Assembly (NCBI RefSeq): GCF_024614185.1
Contig: NZ_JAHTLF010000013.1
Coordinates: 62,001-126,000, forward strand
Reading direction: 5' to 3'
Length of the DNA: 64,000 nt
Source of the DNA: Nocardioides carbamazepini
Lineage (GTDB): Bacteria > Actinomycetota > Actinomycetes > Propionibacteriales > Nocardioidaceae
Positions 9,895-17,955 of the stretch are shown here, piece by piece. Positions within the stretch are counted from its first letter, which is position 1; every line of letters starts with the position of its first letter. The notes under the pieces were generated by a model. The model had not been told where the DNA came from. It did no database searches and saw only the letters and a list, made by a program, of their open reading frames with translations. A program made the position numbers and the translations under genes.

Positions 9895-10737
9895 GTGGAT
9901 CGCTATGGGACCGACGTGCTGTCAGGCGACTGGAAGGTCCCCAAGCGGGGCCGGGCCGTGGAGACGGCCGCCGACCTCGGCATCGTGGTCGAGGAGGTCA
10001 CCACGCAGTGGTGCGGCGAGATCGTCACCGTCGACCGCGACCTGCACACGGTGACGCTCGAGGATCGGCGGATGAAGCGGCGTACCTTCCCGCTCGGGGC
10101 CGGATTCCTGCTCGACGGCAGGCCGGTCATCCTCACCCCGCCGATCACGAACGCCGGGCCGGTGCGGCCGACGCGTACGGCGAGCGGGTCGATCGCCGTC
10201 CACGACGCCAAGGCCCGCGTGGCCCGGGCCAGCCGGATCTTCGTCGAGGGCCGCCATGACGCCGAGCTGGTCGAGAAGGTCTGGGGGGACGACCTGCGGA
10301 TCGAGGGCGTGGTCGTGGAGTACCTCGGCGGCGTCGACGACCTCGCCGACCACCTGCGCGACTTCGAGCCGGCACCTCAGCGCCGGGTCGGCGTGCTCGT
10401 CGACCACCTGGTGCCGGGCTCGAAGGAGAGCCGGATCGCGCAGAACATCATGAAGTCGCCGGTCGGCAAGCACGTCCTCATCGTCGGCCACCCGTTCATC
10501 GACATCTGGCAGGCGGTCAAGCCCGAGCGGCTCGGCTTCACGACCTGGCCCAAGGTGCCCAAGGGCATCGACTGGAAGAAGGGCACCTGCCAGCAGCTCG
10601 GCTGGCCGCACCGCGACCAGGCCGACATCGCGCGGGCGTGGAAGCACATCCTCGGCGGCGTCCGCGGCTTCCAGGACCTCGATCCGGCCCTGCTCGGGCG
10701 GGTCGAGGAGCTGATCGACTTCGTGACCACGGAGTGA
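9895..10737 (+). CDS. DUF3097 family protein
   Basis: 280-residue actinobacteria-restricted protein of unknown function, widely found near hemW/hrcA. Starts at GTG 9895 (VDRYGTDVLSGDWKVP). The middle contains a Toprim-like core: KARVARASRIFVEGRHDAEL (Glu plus a later DxD-like acidic pair) and GVLVDHLVPGSKES, then VLIVGHPFIDIW. The fold suggests nucleic-acid metabolism, but no catalytic function is established. It converges on the coiled-coil gene across repeat copy B. Confidence 0.88.
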   Translation: MDRYGTDVLSGDWKVPKRGRAVETAADLGIVVEEVTTQWCGEIVTVDRDLHTVTLEDRRMKRRTFPLGAGFLLDGRPVILTPPITNAGPVRPTRTASGSIAVHDAKARVARASRIFVEGRHDAELVEKVWGDDLRIEGVVVEYLGGVDDLADHLRDFEPAPQRRVGVLVDHLVPGSKESRIAQNIMKSPVGKHVLIVGHPFIDIWQAVKPERLGFTTWPKVPKGIDWKKGTCQQLGWPHRDQADIARAWKHILGGVRGFQDLDPALLGRVEELIDFVTTE

Positions 10738-10744
10738 GACGGAC

Positions 10745-10770
10745 GCTGCGGTTTGGGACCAAACCGCAGC
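10745..10770. terminator. Perfect palindrome between convergent genes (probable bidirectional terminator), repeat copy B
   Basis: GCTGCGGTTTGG at 10745-10756 pairs with CCAAACCGCAGC at 10759-10770. It lies just after the DUF3097 stop and before the stop of the minus-strand coiled-coil gene. The core 10745-10773 is identical to 5010-5038, and weaker similarity (CCGATCA, TGC, TGCCC) continues for about 25 more bases on the right. Confidence 0.75.
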
Positions 10771-10814
10771 ATTCCGGGCCGATCAGTTGCAGTCTCTGCC
10801 CGATCGATGCCGGT

Positions 10815-11039
10815 TCACAGGCCGGTCCGGAACCGATCCAGCACCTCGTCGACCCGGGCGTGGTCGCGCGCCTCGAGCGGGACCAGCAGCTCGGCCACGA
10901 CGTCCGTGAGCTCGGCGATGCGGCGGTTGAGCTGCCGGTTCTCCTGCACCTCGGCCTCGAGCACGCGCACCCGGTCGCGCAGCGTGCCGCGGTCGCGGAT
11001 CCGGGTGCGCACCCGTCGGGCCAGGTCGGTGGTCGTCAT
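10815..11039 (-). CDS. Small coiled-coil protein, unknown function
   Basis: 74-residue charged protein. ATG 11039 overlaps the stop of the LicD/methyltransferase gene (ATGA). Residues 25-60 form a leucine-heptad coiled coil (LRDRVRVLEAEVQENRQLNR, IAELTDVVAELLVPLE). No signal peptide or membrane segment. It is the third gene of the cytidylyltransferase operon and could be a partner or scaffold for the large enzyme upstream. I do not recognise a family. Confidence 0.7.
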   Translation of the reverse strand: MTTTDLARRVRTRIRDRGTLRDRVRVLEAEVQENRQLNRRIAELTDVVAELLVPLEARDHARVDEVLDRFRTGL

Positions 11040-12616
11040 CGCAGCTCCTCGCTGTCGGGCGCCGGCCAGGCGGCGCGGATCCGGCACACGTCCGGCACGG
11101 GCAGGTCGAACATGTCCTCGCCGCGCCCGGTGGTCAGGCGCTCGACGATGCCACCGGCCGCCTCGATGGCCGCCCGGATGACCTCCGGGGACGTCGTGGG
11201 CGACGTCGAGAACTCCAGGAACAACCGCCCCCCGCCGGGCCGCAGCGCCATCCGGGCGAGCAGCCAGAGCTGCTCGAGCGCGGCGGGATCGAGGCAGTCG
11301 ACGAGGTGGCGGGCGTAGAGGTGGTGCGGGTCGCGGGCCAGCCGCGTGCCGTGCACCAGGGTGGAGCGGAGCTCGCCGAGGATCAGCTGGTCGACCGCGA
11401 CCTCGCGCCGCAACCGCCGCGCGCGGCGGCGGATCACGTTGAGGCTGCCGCGGGAGAAGTCGACCGCTCCGGTACGACGCCCCGAGCGGGCGAACCACAG
11501 CGCGTCGCGCCCGGTGCCGGCTCCGACGTCCAACACCGGCAGGTCGCTCAGCTGCGGCTCCACCCACTGCGCGAACGGCGACGGACCGCGCGGGATCGCG
11601 GCGCGGCGCGGGCCGTTGTAGAGCTCGGTCCAGCGCCCCATGTCGGTGCGGAAGCCGCGCAACCACCCGTCGAGGCGCCGGACGCCGGACGCCGGGTCGG
11701 CGTACTTGAAGGACGGGTCGGGGGTGCGCCAGTGCGGGCCGTAGAGGAACGCGAGCATGGCCTCGGGGTCGCGGGGCGCCGGGAACTCGTGCCCGTGCAG
11801 CGCGATCGTCGAGAACGGCTCGATCGCCGAGCGCGGCAGGTCACCGCTGCGGTTGCCGAGCTGGAAGAACGTCTCGCCGACATGGAACGCGGCGAACACG
11901 TCGATGTGGCAGACCCGGCCGTCGGAGAGCGGCAGCAGCAGCTTGACGTCGCCGCCGGACATCCGCAGCACCCGCCAGCCACGGGCCCGCATCGCCCGGG
12001 TGATCCGGTAGGACTCGGTGACGACGTCGGCCGGCGAGCCGTGCTCGGACAGGTAGCACAGGTCGGTGTCGGAGTCGTGGGCGAGCATCCGGCCCTCGCG
12101 GACCGCGCCGAGCAGCGCCCCGTAGTTGAGGTACGCCGCCACGCCGGCGTGCTCGCGCAGGTCGTCGACCGCGCGGCGGGTGCCGGCCAGGATCTCGTCG
12201 CGGACGGCCTCGTCGGTGGCGGCGAAGGAGCGGGCGAGGTGTCCGACCTTGTCGACGCTGAGCCGGTGACCGGAGCCGTCGACCACCGCCAGCACGCCCT
12301 CCCCGGTCCCGAGAGCGACCTCGTCGTCGTACAGGACGGCCGCACCGGTGGCGTCGGTCACCCGGATCCGGCCGCGACCGCTGAGGTGAGGCCGGAGCAC
12401 ACCGGGCCACGGCACCAGGACTCCCCCGGCGGCGGGCCGGCCGTCGCGCAGCGGAGTCAGCGACCAGACGTAGTGGCCGCCGATCTCGACCACCAGCGGC
12501 TGGCGGCCGGGCGGCACGAGGAGGCCCTCGTCGGACACCGCGACGGCCACGCGGGGTCCCCGCGGCGTGGTTCGGAGGAGCTGAGCGGAGGAGAAGGACG
12601 TCGTGGGGTGGTTCAC
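11036..12616 (-). CDS. LicD-like nucleotidyltransferase fused to a class I SAM methyltransferase
   Basis: 526-residue fusion. GTG 12616 overlaps the cytidylyltransferase stop (GTGA), so the longer upstream frame is rejected. Residues 1-150 are a beta-rich domain I do not recognise. Residues about 160-320 are LicD-like: YLNYGALLGAVREGRMLAHD followed by SDTDLC, where the GALLGAxR and DxDxD pattern marks the nucleotidyltransferase fold used to transfer phosphocholine or a similar phospho-alcohol onto glycans. Residues about 345-526 are a Rossmann methyltransferase with VLDVGAGTGRDALWFARSG. The pairing with a TagD-like CTP:alcohol-phosphate transferase suggests a CDP-alcohol donor and decoration, with methylation, of a cell-envelope polymer. 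The substrate is inferred. Confidence 0.8.
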   Translation of the reverse strand: MNHPTTSFSSAQLLRTTPRGPRVAVAVSDEGLLVPPGRQPLVVEIGGHYVWSLTPLRDGRPAAGGVLVPWPGVLRPHLSGRGRIRVTDATGAAVLYDDEVALGTGEGVLAVVDGSGHRLSVDKVGHLARSFAATDEAVRDEILAGTRRAVDDLREHAGVAAYLNYGALLGAVREGRMLAHDSDTDLCYLSEHGSPADVVTESYRITRAMRARGWRVLRMSGGDVKLLLPLSDGRVCHIDVFAAFHVGETFFQLGNRSGDLPRSAIEPFSTIALHGHEFPAPRDPEAMLAFLYGPHWRTPDPSFKYADPASGVRRLDGWLRGFRTDMGRWTELYNGPRRAAIPRGPSPFAQWVEPQLSDLPVLDVGAGTGRDALWFARSGRRTGAVDFSRGSLNVIRRRARRLRREVAVDQLILGELRSTLVHGTRLARDPHHLYARHLVDCLDPAALEQLWLLARMALRPGGGRLFLEFSTSPTTSPEVIRAAIEAAGGIVERLTTGRGEDMFDLPVPDVCRIRAAWPAPDSEELR

Positions 12617-13059
12617 GACGCCCCACGATGGGCGAGCGCCGTGCGCAGCGCGGTGGAGGAGGTCTGCAAGGTGTAGGGGAAGTAGGTCACCTCGACGCCG
12701 AGCACGGCCATCTGCTCCTCCAGGCGCCGGCCCTTGGGGGTCCCCTCCCAGTCGTCGCCCTTGAAGATCCGGTGGAAGCCCACGTCGCGCCACGCATCGG
12801 TCTTGTGGGGCGTGCTCTCCGCGTAGACCGCGTCGACGATGCCGATCGCCTCGACGATCTCGAGCCGCTCGGCGAGCGGGACGGTCGGGCGCACACCCTT
12901 CGTCTCGACGCACACCTCGTCGGCGACCACGCCGGCCACCAGCACGTCACACCACTGGCGTGCCTGGCGCAGCGCGTTGAGGTGGCCGACGTGGAACAGG
13001 TCGAAGGCGCCCGGCACGTAGCCGATCACGGGGCCGACGACGTCACCCGACTTCTTCAT
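12613..13059 (-). CDS. Cytidylyltransferase-family protein (TagD/GCT-like)
   Basis: 148-residue nucleotidyltransferase expected to make a CDP- or ADP-activated alcohol or sugar phosphate from CTP or ATP. The motif PGAFDLFHVGHLNALR contains the catalytic HxGH (His23, His26), and the C terminus has LQTSSTALR, equivalent to the ISTT-type motif. Size and motifs resemble glycerol-3-phosphate cytidylyltransferase; an RfaE-C-like specificity is possible. It heads the three-gene operon with the LicD/methyltransferase, behind an unusually AT-rich promoter. Confidence 0.87.
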   Translation of the reverse strand: MKKSGDVVGPVIGYVPGAFDLFHVGHLNALRQARQWCDVLVAGVVADEVCVETKGVRPTVPLAERLEIVEAIGIVDAVYAESTPHKTDAWRDVGFHRIFKGDDWEGTPKGRRLEEQMAVLGVEVTYFPYTLQTSSTALRTALAHRGAS

Positions 13060-13096
13060 AAAGTCGAGTGTAACACTATAATTAGTCGATATTGGA
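13060..13096 (-). promoter_or_regulatory. AT-rich promoter of the cytidylyltransferase-LicD operon with operator-like dyad
   Basis: In a GC-rich surround, this stretch is mostly A/T. On the minus strand it gives TATAGT (complement of 13075-13080) 15 bases before the start codon. AGTGTAACACT at 13067-13077 is a perfect 5-1-5 dyad placed over or just past the expected start site, which suggests a repressor site. No matching -35 is obvious. Confidence 0.5.
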
Positions 13097-13102
13097 CCCG
13101 GC

Positions 13103-14314
13103 TCAGGCGAGGAGGCGGTGCACGACCCCGTCCGCGAGCAGCCGGCCGCGCAGGGTCAGCACGACGCGGTCCGGACGATCCTCCACGAGCCCGTCCGCGA
13201 CCAGCGCCGGCAGCACGGCTCGGCCGGCGTCGTCGAGCACGTCGACCGGGAGGCCTGAGCGCAGCCGGACCTCCAGCAGCACCCGCTCCACGCGGCGCGT
13301 CTCCGCGTCGAGGACCTCCCGCGCGTGGGCCGGCGTGACCCCCTCGGCGAGCCGGCCGGCGTACGCCGCCGGGTGCTTGACGTTCCACCAGCGGACGCCG
13401 CCGACATGGGAGTGGGCGCCCGGCCCGATCCCCCACCAGTCCGCGCCCGCCCAGTAGCCCAGGTTGTGACGGCAGCGGGCGGCGTCGTCGCGCGCCCAGT
13501 TCGAGACCTCGTACCAGCCCAGGCCCGCCGCGACGAGCCGCTCCTCGGCCTGGACGTACTTGTCGGCCAGGTCGTCGTCGTCCGGCATCGGCAGCTCACC
13601 GCGCCGCACCCGGCGGGCCAGCGCGGTGCCGTCCTCGACGATCAGGGAGTACGCCGAGACGTGGTCCGGCGCGCACGCGAGCGCCGCGTCCAGCGTCTCC
13701 TCCCAGTCTTCGTCGCTCTCCCCCGGCGTCCCGTAGATGAGGTCGAGGCTGAGCTGGTCGAAACCCGCGCGGCGGGCGGCGTCGACCACCCCCGGAACCC
13801 GGAGCGGGTCGTGGGTGCGGTCCAGCACCGCGAGGACATGCGGCACCGCGGACTGCACCCCGAGGGAGACCCGGGTGTAGCCCGCCTCCCGCAGCCGCTC
13901 CAGGGAGGCCAGGTCGACCGAGTCCGGATTGGCCTCGGTCGTCACCTCCGCGCCCGGCAGCAGCCCGAACTCGTCGTCGATCGTCCGCAGGATCCGGCCG
14001 AGGTCCTCGGGCGGCAGCAGGGTGGGGGTGCCGCCACCGAGGAACACCGTGCCCACCGGGAGGTCGCGCTCACCCAGCACGCGCCGGGCCAGCCGGACCT
14101 CGGCGACCGCCTGGTCGGCGTACGACGCCCGGGAGACGCCGGGCCCGAGCTCCTCGGCCGTGTAGGTGTTGAAGTCGCAGTAGCCGCAGCGTGCCCGGCA
14201 GAACGGGACATGCACGTAGAACGCGAACGGGCTGGTCCCCAGCTCCTCGAGCGCTGGGGCGGGCAGCGACCCGTCGCTCGGGACGGGGTCGCCGAGGGGC
14301 AGGGCGTACGGCAC
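13103..14314 (-). CDS. hemW: HemW, radical SAM heme chaperone
   Basis: 403-residue radical SAM protein formerly annotated as oxygen-independent coproporphyrinogen III oxidase; the HemW branch delivers heme rather than oxidising porphyrinogen. The [4Fe-4S] motif is CRARCGYC (Cys39, 43, 46) within HVPFCRARCGYCDFNTY, the HemW form CxxxCxxC followed by DFNT. GGGTPTLLPPEDL and TTEANPDSVD follow, and the C-terminal HemN domain includes NLGYWAGADWWGIGPGAHS. Position between lepA and hrcA is the conserved one, though separated from both here by accessory genes. Confidence 0.95.
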   Translation of the reverse strand: MPYALPLGDPVPSDGSLPAPALEELGTSPFAFYVHVPFCRARCGYCDFNTYTAEELGPGVSRASYADQAVAEVRLARRVLGERDLPVGTVFLGGGTPTLLPPEDLGRILRTIDDEFGLLPGAEVTTEANPDSVDLASLERLREAGYTRVSLGVQSAVPHVLAVLDRTHDPLRVPGVVDAARRAGFDQLSLDLIYGTPGESDEDWEETLDAALACAPDHVSAYSLIVEDGTALARRVRRGELPMPDDDDLADKYVQAEERLVAAGLGWYEVSNWARDDAARCRHNLGYWAGADWWGIGPGAHSHVGGVRWWNVKHPAAYAGRLAEGVTPAHAREVLDAETRRVERVLLEVRLRSGLPVDVLDDAGRAVLPALVADGLVEDRPDRVVLTLRGRLLADGVVHRLLA

Positions 14315-14329
14315 AGAGATCGGCAGACG

Positions 14330-14575
14330 TCAGGCGGGGTGGGCGATCAGGCCGGGCACGTCGAGCCGCACCCACACCCGGTTGCCGTCCCGGCCGACGA
14401 CACGCGCGCGAAGGTCCTCGCCGTCGACGTCGGTCACACGCACCAGATCGGCCGGTTGCGGGTCGAAGGTGGCGTCCCCACTCCGGGGCCCCTGCGAGAT
14501 CCAGGTGAGCACGACCAGATCGGCCCCCACCTCGTTGGGGTCGTAGATCAGGTCGATGTCCACCACACCCACCAT
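14330..14575 (-). CDS. Small hypothetical protein, beta-rich
   Basis: 81-residue acidic protein starting at ATG 14575 (MVGVVDIDLIYDPNEVGADL). No signal peptide, Cys or membrane segment; alternating hydrophobic residues suggest a small beta barrel (DLVRVTDVDGEDLRARVVGR, DGNRVWVRLDVPGL). The ATG lies one base past the stop of the upstream gene, so the two are translationally coupled. Function unknown. Confidence 0.6.
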   Translation of the reverse strand: MVGVVDIDLIYDPNEVGADLVVLTWISQGPRSGDATFDPQPADLVRVTDVDGEDLRARVVGRDGNRVWVRLDVPGLIAHPA

Positions 14576-14576
14576 C

Positions 14577-14969
14577 CTACGCTCGCCCCGGATCGAAGGC
14601 GGGGTTGTCGACGGGCGCCGAGAAGAGGGCGCGAATCCGTTCGAACGTCGAGTCCTCCGGCGCAGGGACGACAACCGTCCAGTGCGGATGGTCGAACGTC
14701 GGAACCAGCGGAAAGCCGTCGTCGATGAGCTCCCGGCCCGATGCCAGCATGACCTTGCGCCGCACCCGGAGCAGCGGCCGCAGCCGAGCAAGCTCGGCGA
14801 AGCCACCGCCGGGCACCTCCAAGACCGAGAACCCGTACATGCCGATCTCGGCGTGGGCGCGCTCGCACGCTGCCGCAAGCGAATCGTTGCTCAGCGTGTT
14901 CGTGCCCTCACGCAGGACGAGCAGCGTACGTGGGATGTCGTCGCTGCGGATCGGGACCAAGCGGGCCAT
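14577..14969 (-). CDS. Hypothetical protein, partner of the preceding small gene
   Basis: 130-residue cytoplasmic protein. ATG 14969 is chosen over an upstream in-frame ATG because GGAGGTGG lies at the correct distance. It is soluble, mixed alpha/beta (PRTLLVLREGTNTLSNDSLA, IGMYGFSVLEVPGGGFAEL, PHWTVVVPAPEDSTFERI). Similar small proteins occur as pairs in actinobacterial genomes without assigned function. The tight two-gene layout, small sizes and isolation could fit a toxin-antitoxin-like module, but nothing in the residues proves that. Confidence 0.6.
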   Translation of the reverse strand: MARLVPIRSDDIPRTLLVLREGTNTLSNDSLAAACERAHAEIGMYGFSVLEVPGGGFAELARLRPLLRVRRKVMLASGRELIDDGFPLVPTFDHPHWTVVVPAPEDSTFERIRALFSAPVDNPAFDPGRA

Positions 14970-15033
14970 CCGACCACCTCCACGGGCAGCCTTCACACGA
15001 CCCCAGACACAAACCTGCCCCAGCCGCCGAATC

Positions 15034-15927
15034 TCAGACCGGCACGTTGAGCGTGACGGTGTAGCCCTCGTCGACCGAGCCGGTCACCTTGGCCAGCTGC
15101 AGGGAGTACCCGTCGCTGAAGATGCCGTCGGTGTCGAGGCTGAGCTGGGACAGGTTCGTGACGCTCTGCTCGTAGCCTTCGGTGGCGTAGACGTCGTCGC
15201 ACACGTCCTCCGGCAGCGCGAGCTGCGAGGTGCGCAGCTTGTTGTCGGCACTGGTCGCCGCGGCGAGGCTCTCGTAGACCTCGAAGTGCATGTGCGGCCA
15301 ACGTCCCGCGTAGCAGGCCGGGAAGACGGTGGTGAAGGTGAGATTGCCGTCCGCGTCGGCCTCCTGCACGCCACGCAGGTAGTTCTCGTCGGCGATCTCG
15401 TCGTCGTACATCGAGTACCGGCCCTCGCGGTCGCAGTGCCACAGGTAGACCGCCGCGCCGGCCAACGGCGTCACCTCGTCGCCGTTGAGGTCGTAGACCT
15501 TGAGCCGGACCGTCGTCGCGATGCCCGCCGCGACCCCGGACGCGGTGCCGAAGCTGGCGGTGATGTCGCTGCGGACCACCCCCGACTGCGTCAGCGCGTT
15601 GGGGCCGTTGCTGCCGTCGCCGGGGTACGGGCCGGCGGTCTCCTCGGGGATCTCGCCCTCGGCGACCTCGACGCCGCTGTCACCGCCAATGCCCCCGCCC
15701 ATCCCCCCGTCGGGCGGAGTGCCCTGCCCGTTCGGGCCCGACGTCGTTGCCGACGCGCTCGGGCCCGACGTGTCGTCGGCGCCGCAGGCGCTCAGCGCGG
15801 CGACCGCGCCGACCCCGCCCAGCAGGCCGAGCAGCCCGCGCCGCGCCATGATCCGCGGCAGGTCGTGAGACAGCCCGAGGTCGTGCTCGTCGGTCTCGTC
15901 GGTCTCGTCGGTTCCGTGATGGCTCAT
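15034..15927 (-). CDS. Tat-exported intradiol ring-cleavage dioxygenase-like lipoprotein
   Basis: 297-residue extracytoplasmic protein of the intradiol dioxygenase superfamily (protocatechuate 3,4-dioxygenase beta-like). ATG 15927 gives a short polar N region, then ARRGLLGLLGGVGAVAALSAC, a twin-arginine signal with a lipobox-like SAC; an earlier ATG at 16002 lies in a terminator hairpin. After a Ser/Gly/Pro linker, the catalytic core has LAGAAVYLWHCDREGRYSMY and CYAGRWPHMHFEVY, which supply Tyr and His ligands of the non-heme Fe(III) site. A Glu/Asp/Thr run (DETDETDE) precedes the twin arginines. Surface intradiol dioxygenases of this type have poorly known substrates. Confidence 0.85.
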   Translation of the reverse strand: MSHHGTDETDETDEHDLGLSHDLPRIMARRGLLGLLGGVGAVAALSACGADDTSGPSASATTSGPNGQGTPPDGGMGGGIGGDSGVEVAEGEIPEETAGPYPGDGSNGPNALTQSGVVRSDITASFGTASGVAAGIATTVRLKVYDLNGDEVTPLAGAAVYLWHCDREGRYSMYDDEIADENYLRGVQEADADGNLTFTTVFPACYAGRWPHMHFEVYESLAAATSADNKLRTSQLALPEDVCDDVYATEGYEQSVTNLSQLSLDTDGIFSDGYSLQLAKVTGSVDEGYTVTLNVPV

Positions 15928-15990
15928 GTCCTCGAGTCTGGGCGCAGTTCCTGTGCGACTCCTGTGCGGCCGTTGTGCGCCGTCGACGAG

Positions 15991-16024
15991 AGACAGTTTC
16001 ACCGGTCGGCCGGTGAAACTGTCT
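15991..16024 (-). terminator. Perfect hairpin after the acyl-CoA ligase gene
   Basis: AGACAGTTTCACCGG at 15991-16005 and CCGGTGAAACTGTCT at 16010-16024 form a 15-base perfect stem with a TCGG loop, 18 bases past the ligase stop. There is no T-run. It overlaps the optional upstream start of the dioxygenase gene and argues against that start. Confidence 0.7.
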
Positions 16025-16042
16025 CCGGCCCGCCCTGAAGAC

Positions 16043-17875
16043 TCAGCCGTAGAAGCTGGCGATGAGGTCGGAGTTGTTGGCCTCGACGACGTTGCGCTTC
16101 ACCTTCAGCGAAGGCGTGAGCTCACCGGACTCGATGCTCAGGTCGTGGTCGAGGAGCTTCCACTTCTTGATCGTCTCCCAGCGGTTGAGCTGGGTGTTGA
16201 GCTCGTCGACGTACTCCCCGACCATCGCCTGCACGGCGTCGTCGTTGACGAGGGCGGTGTAGTCCTTGCCCTCCTTGCCGTTCTCGGCGGCCCATCCGGC
16301 GATCGCGTCGGGATCGAGGGTGATCAGCGCGGAGACGAAGTTGCGCTCCGCGCCGAAGACCATGAACTGGCTGACGTAGGGGCAGATCGCCTTGAACTTG
16401 GCCTCGATCGCCGGCGGCGCGATGTACTTGCCGCCGGAGGTCTTGAAGAGCTCCTTGATCCGGCCGGTGATCGTGAGGAAGCCGTCCGCGTCGACCTCGC
16501 CCTTGTCACCGGTGCGCAGCCAGCCGTCCTCGGTCAGCGCGTCCCGGGTCGCCTCGGCCCGGTTGTGGTAACCGGCCATGACGTGCGGGCCCCTGAGCTG
16601 GACCTCCCCGCCGTCGCCGATGCGGACCTCGGTGCCGGGGAGCGGCGGGCCGACGGTGCCGAGCTTGTAGGCGTCGGGGTGGTTGACCGTGGCGCCGGCG
16701 GCGTTCTCGGTCATGCCGTAGCCCTCGAGGATCAGGATGCCGGCGGCGTGGAACCAGGCCGCGATGTCGGCGTTCAGCGCGGCCGAGCCGGAGATGAAGA
16801 ACCGCACCCGGCCGCCGAAGCGCTCGCGCACCTTGCTGAAGACCAGCTTGTCGAACAGCCGGTGCTGGATCTTGAGCGGCAGCGGGACCGACTTGCCGTC
16901 GCGGCGGAGCGCGTCGACCTTGCGGCCGACCTCGAACGCCTTGAGGAAGATCTTCTCCTTGGCGCCCCCCTCGGCCGCCTGCATCGTGACGATGCGGGCG
17001 TAGGCCTTCTCGAAGATGCGGGGCGCGGCGCCCATGAAGGTCGGCTTCACCACGCCCAGGTTGTCGACGATCTTGTCGACGCGGCCGTCGATGGCGGTCG
17101 CGAAGCCGCACGCGAGCTGCGTGGAGAGCAGCACCTTGCCGAAGGAGTGGGCCATCGGCAGCCAGAGGAACTGCAGGTCGTCCTCGTGCAGGATGTCCTG
17201 GGCCTTGATCGCCTCGCCCTCGAAGACCCAGGTGCGGTGCAGCAGCCGCACGCCCTTGGGCTTGCCGGTCGTGCCCGACGTGTAGATCAGGGTCGCGAGC
17301 TGGTCGGGCTCGATGCCCTGCGCCACCGCGTCGACGGCGTCGGGACGCTCGGCCAGGTGGGCATCCCCCAGCTCGGCGAGCTGGTCGAGGGAGATCACCC
17401 AGTCCCCGTCGGCGCCGTCGGCCAGGGCCTCGTCGAAGCTGATGACCTTCGCCAGCTCCGGCAGCTCCCCGCGGTGCTCGCGCAGCTTGGCCAGCTGCTC
17501 GTCGTCCTCGGCGAACACGAACCGGCACTCGGCGTCGCCGATGATGTACGCCGTGTCGTCGCCCCCCGTGGACGGGTACACGGTCGTGGTCGCGCCACCG
17601 GCGCACATCACGGCGAGGTCGGCGAGGATCCACTCGTAGCGCGTGGCCGACGCGATGCCGACCCGCTGCTCCGACTCGAGTCCGAGCGCGAGCAGGCCCG
17701 CGGCGAGGCGGCGTACTCGATCGCCGGCCTGGCGCCAGGTCACCGACTCCCACGCTTCGCCGCGGGGGAAGCGGAAGGCCTCCCGGTCCGCACTCTTCTC
17801 GACCCGGTCGAGGAACTGCACCGCGCAGTTCTTCGGCATGCGGTCGAGGAAATGGGTGTCGTGGTTGATGGGCAT
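16043..17875 (-). CDS. Long-chain fatty-acid-CoA ligase (FadD15-like)
   Basis: AMP-forming acyl-CoA synthetase of 610 residues that activates fatty acids with ATP and CoA. The P-loop TLIYTSGTTGKPKGV is intact, followed by GYGMTENAAGATVN and the conserved LRTGDKGEVDADGFLTITGR with KELFKTSGGKYIAPPAIE, containing the hinge and the C-terminal catalytic lysine region. Length and motifs match actinobacterial FadD15. It is monocistronic, flanked by hairpins at both ends. Confidence 0.93.
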   Translation of the reverse strand: MPINHDTHFLDRMPKNCAVQFLDRVEKSADREAFRFPRGEAWESVTWRQAGDRVRRLAAGLLALGLESEQRVGIASATRYEWILADLAVMCAGGATTTVYPSTGGDDTAYIIGDAECRFVFAEDDEQLAKLREHRGELPELAKVISFDEALADGADGDWVISLDQLAELGDAHLAERPDAVDAVAQGIEPDQLATLIYTSGTTGKPKGVRLLHRTWVFEGEAIKAQDILHEDDLQFLWLPMAHSFGKVLLSTQLACGFATAIDGRVDKIVDNLGVVKPTFMGAAPRIFEKAYARIVTMQAAEGGAKEKIFLKAFEVGRKVDALRRDGKSVPLPLKIQHRLFDKLVFSKVRERFGGRVRFFISGSAALNADIAAWFHAAGILILEGYGMTENAAGATVNHPDAYKLGTVGPPLPGTEVRIGDGGEVQLRGPHVMAGYHNRAEATRDALTEDGWLRTGDKGEVDADGFLTITGRIKELFKTSGGKYIAPPAIEAKFKAICPYVSQFMVFGAERNFVSALITLDPDAIAGWAAENGKEGKDYTALVNDDAVQAMVGEYVDELNTQLNRWETIKKWKLLDHDLSIESGELTPSLKVKRNVVEANNSDLIASFYG

Positions 17876-17912
17876 GGCGCTCCCTGCGTCTGCTCGTCCG
17901 AGACCGACGTGC

Positions 17913-17939
17913 CCACGATCCGTGGACCGTGGATCGTGG
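17913..17939 (-). terminator. Hairpin after the MOSC gene
   Basis: CCACGATCC at 17913-17921 pairs with GGATCGTGG at 17931-17939 around a 9-base loop that itself reads GTGGACCGT. It lies 17 bases past the MOSC stop and also sits just upstream of the acyl-CoA ligase start. No T-run follows. Confidence 0.55.
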
Positions 17940-17955
17940 ACAACTGGGCAGTAAC

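Noticed and set aside
15888..15915. Tandem GTCGGTCTC-type repeat in the dioxygenase gene
   Set aside because: It only encodes a short Asp-Glu-Thr run in a linker; too short for a repeat element.
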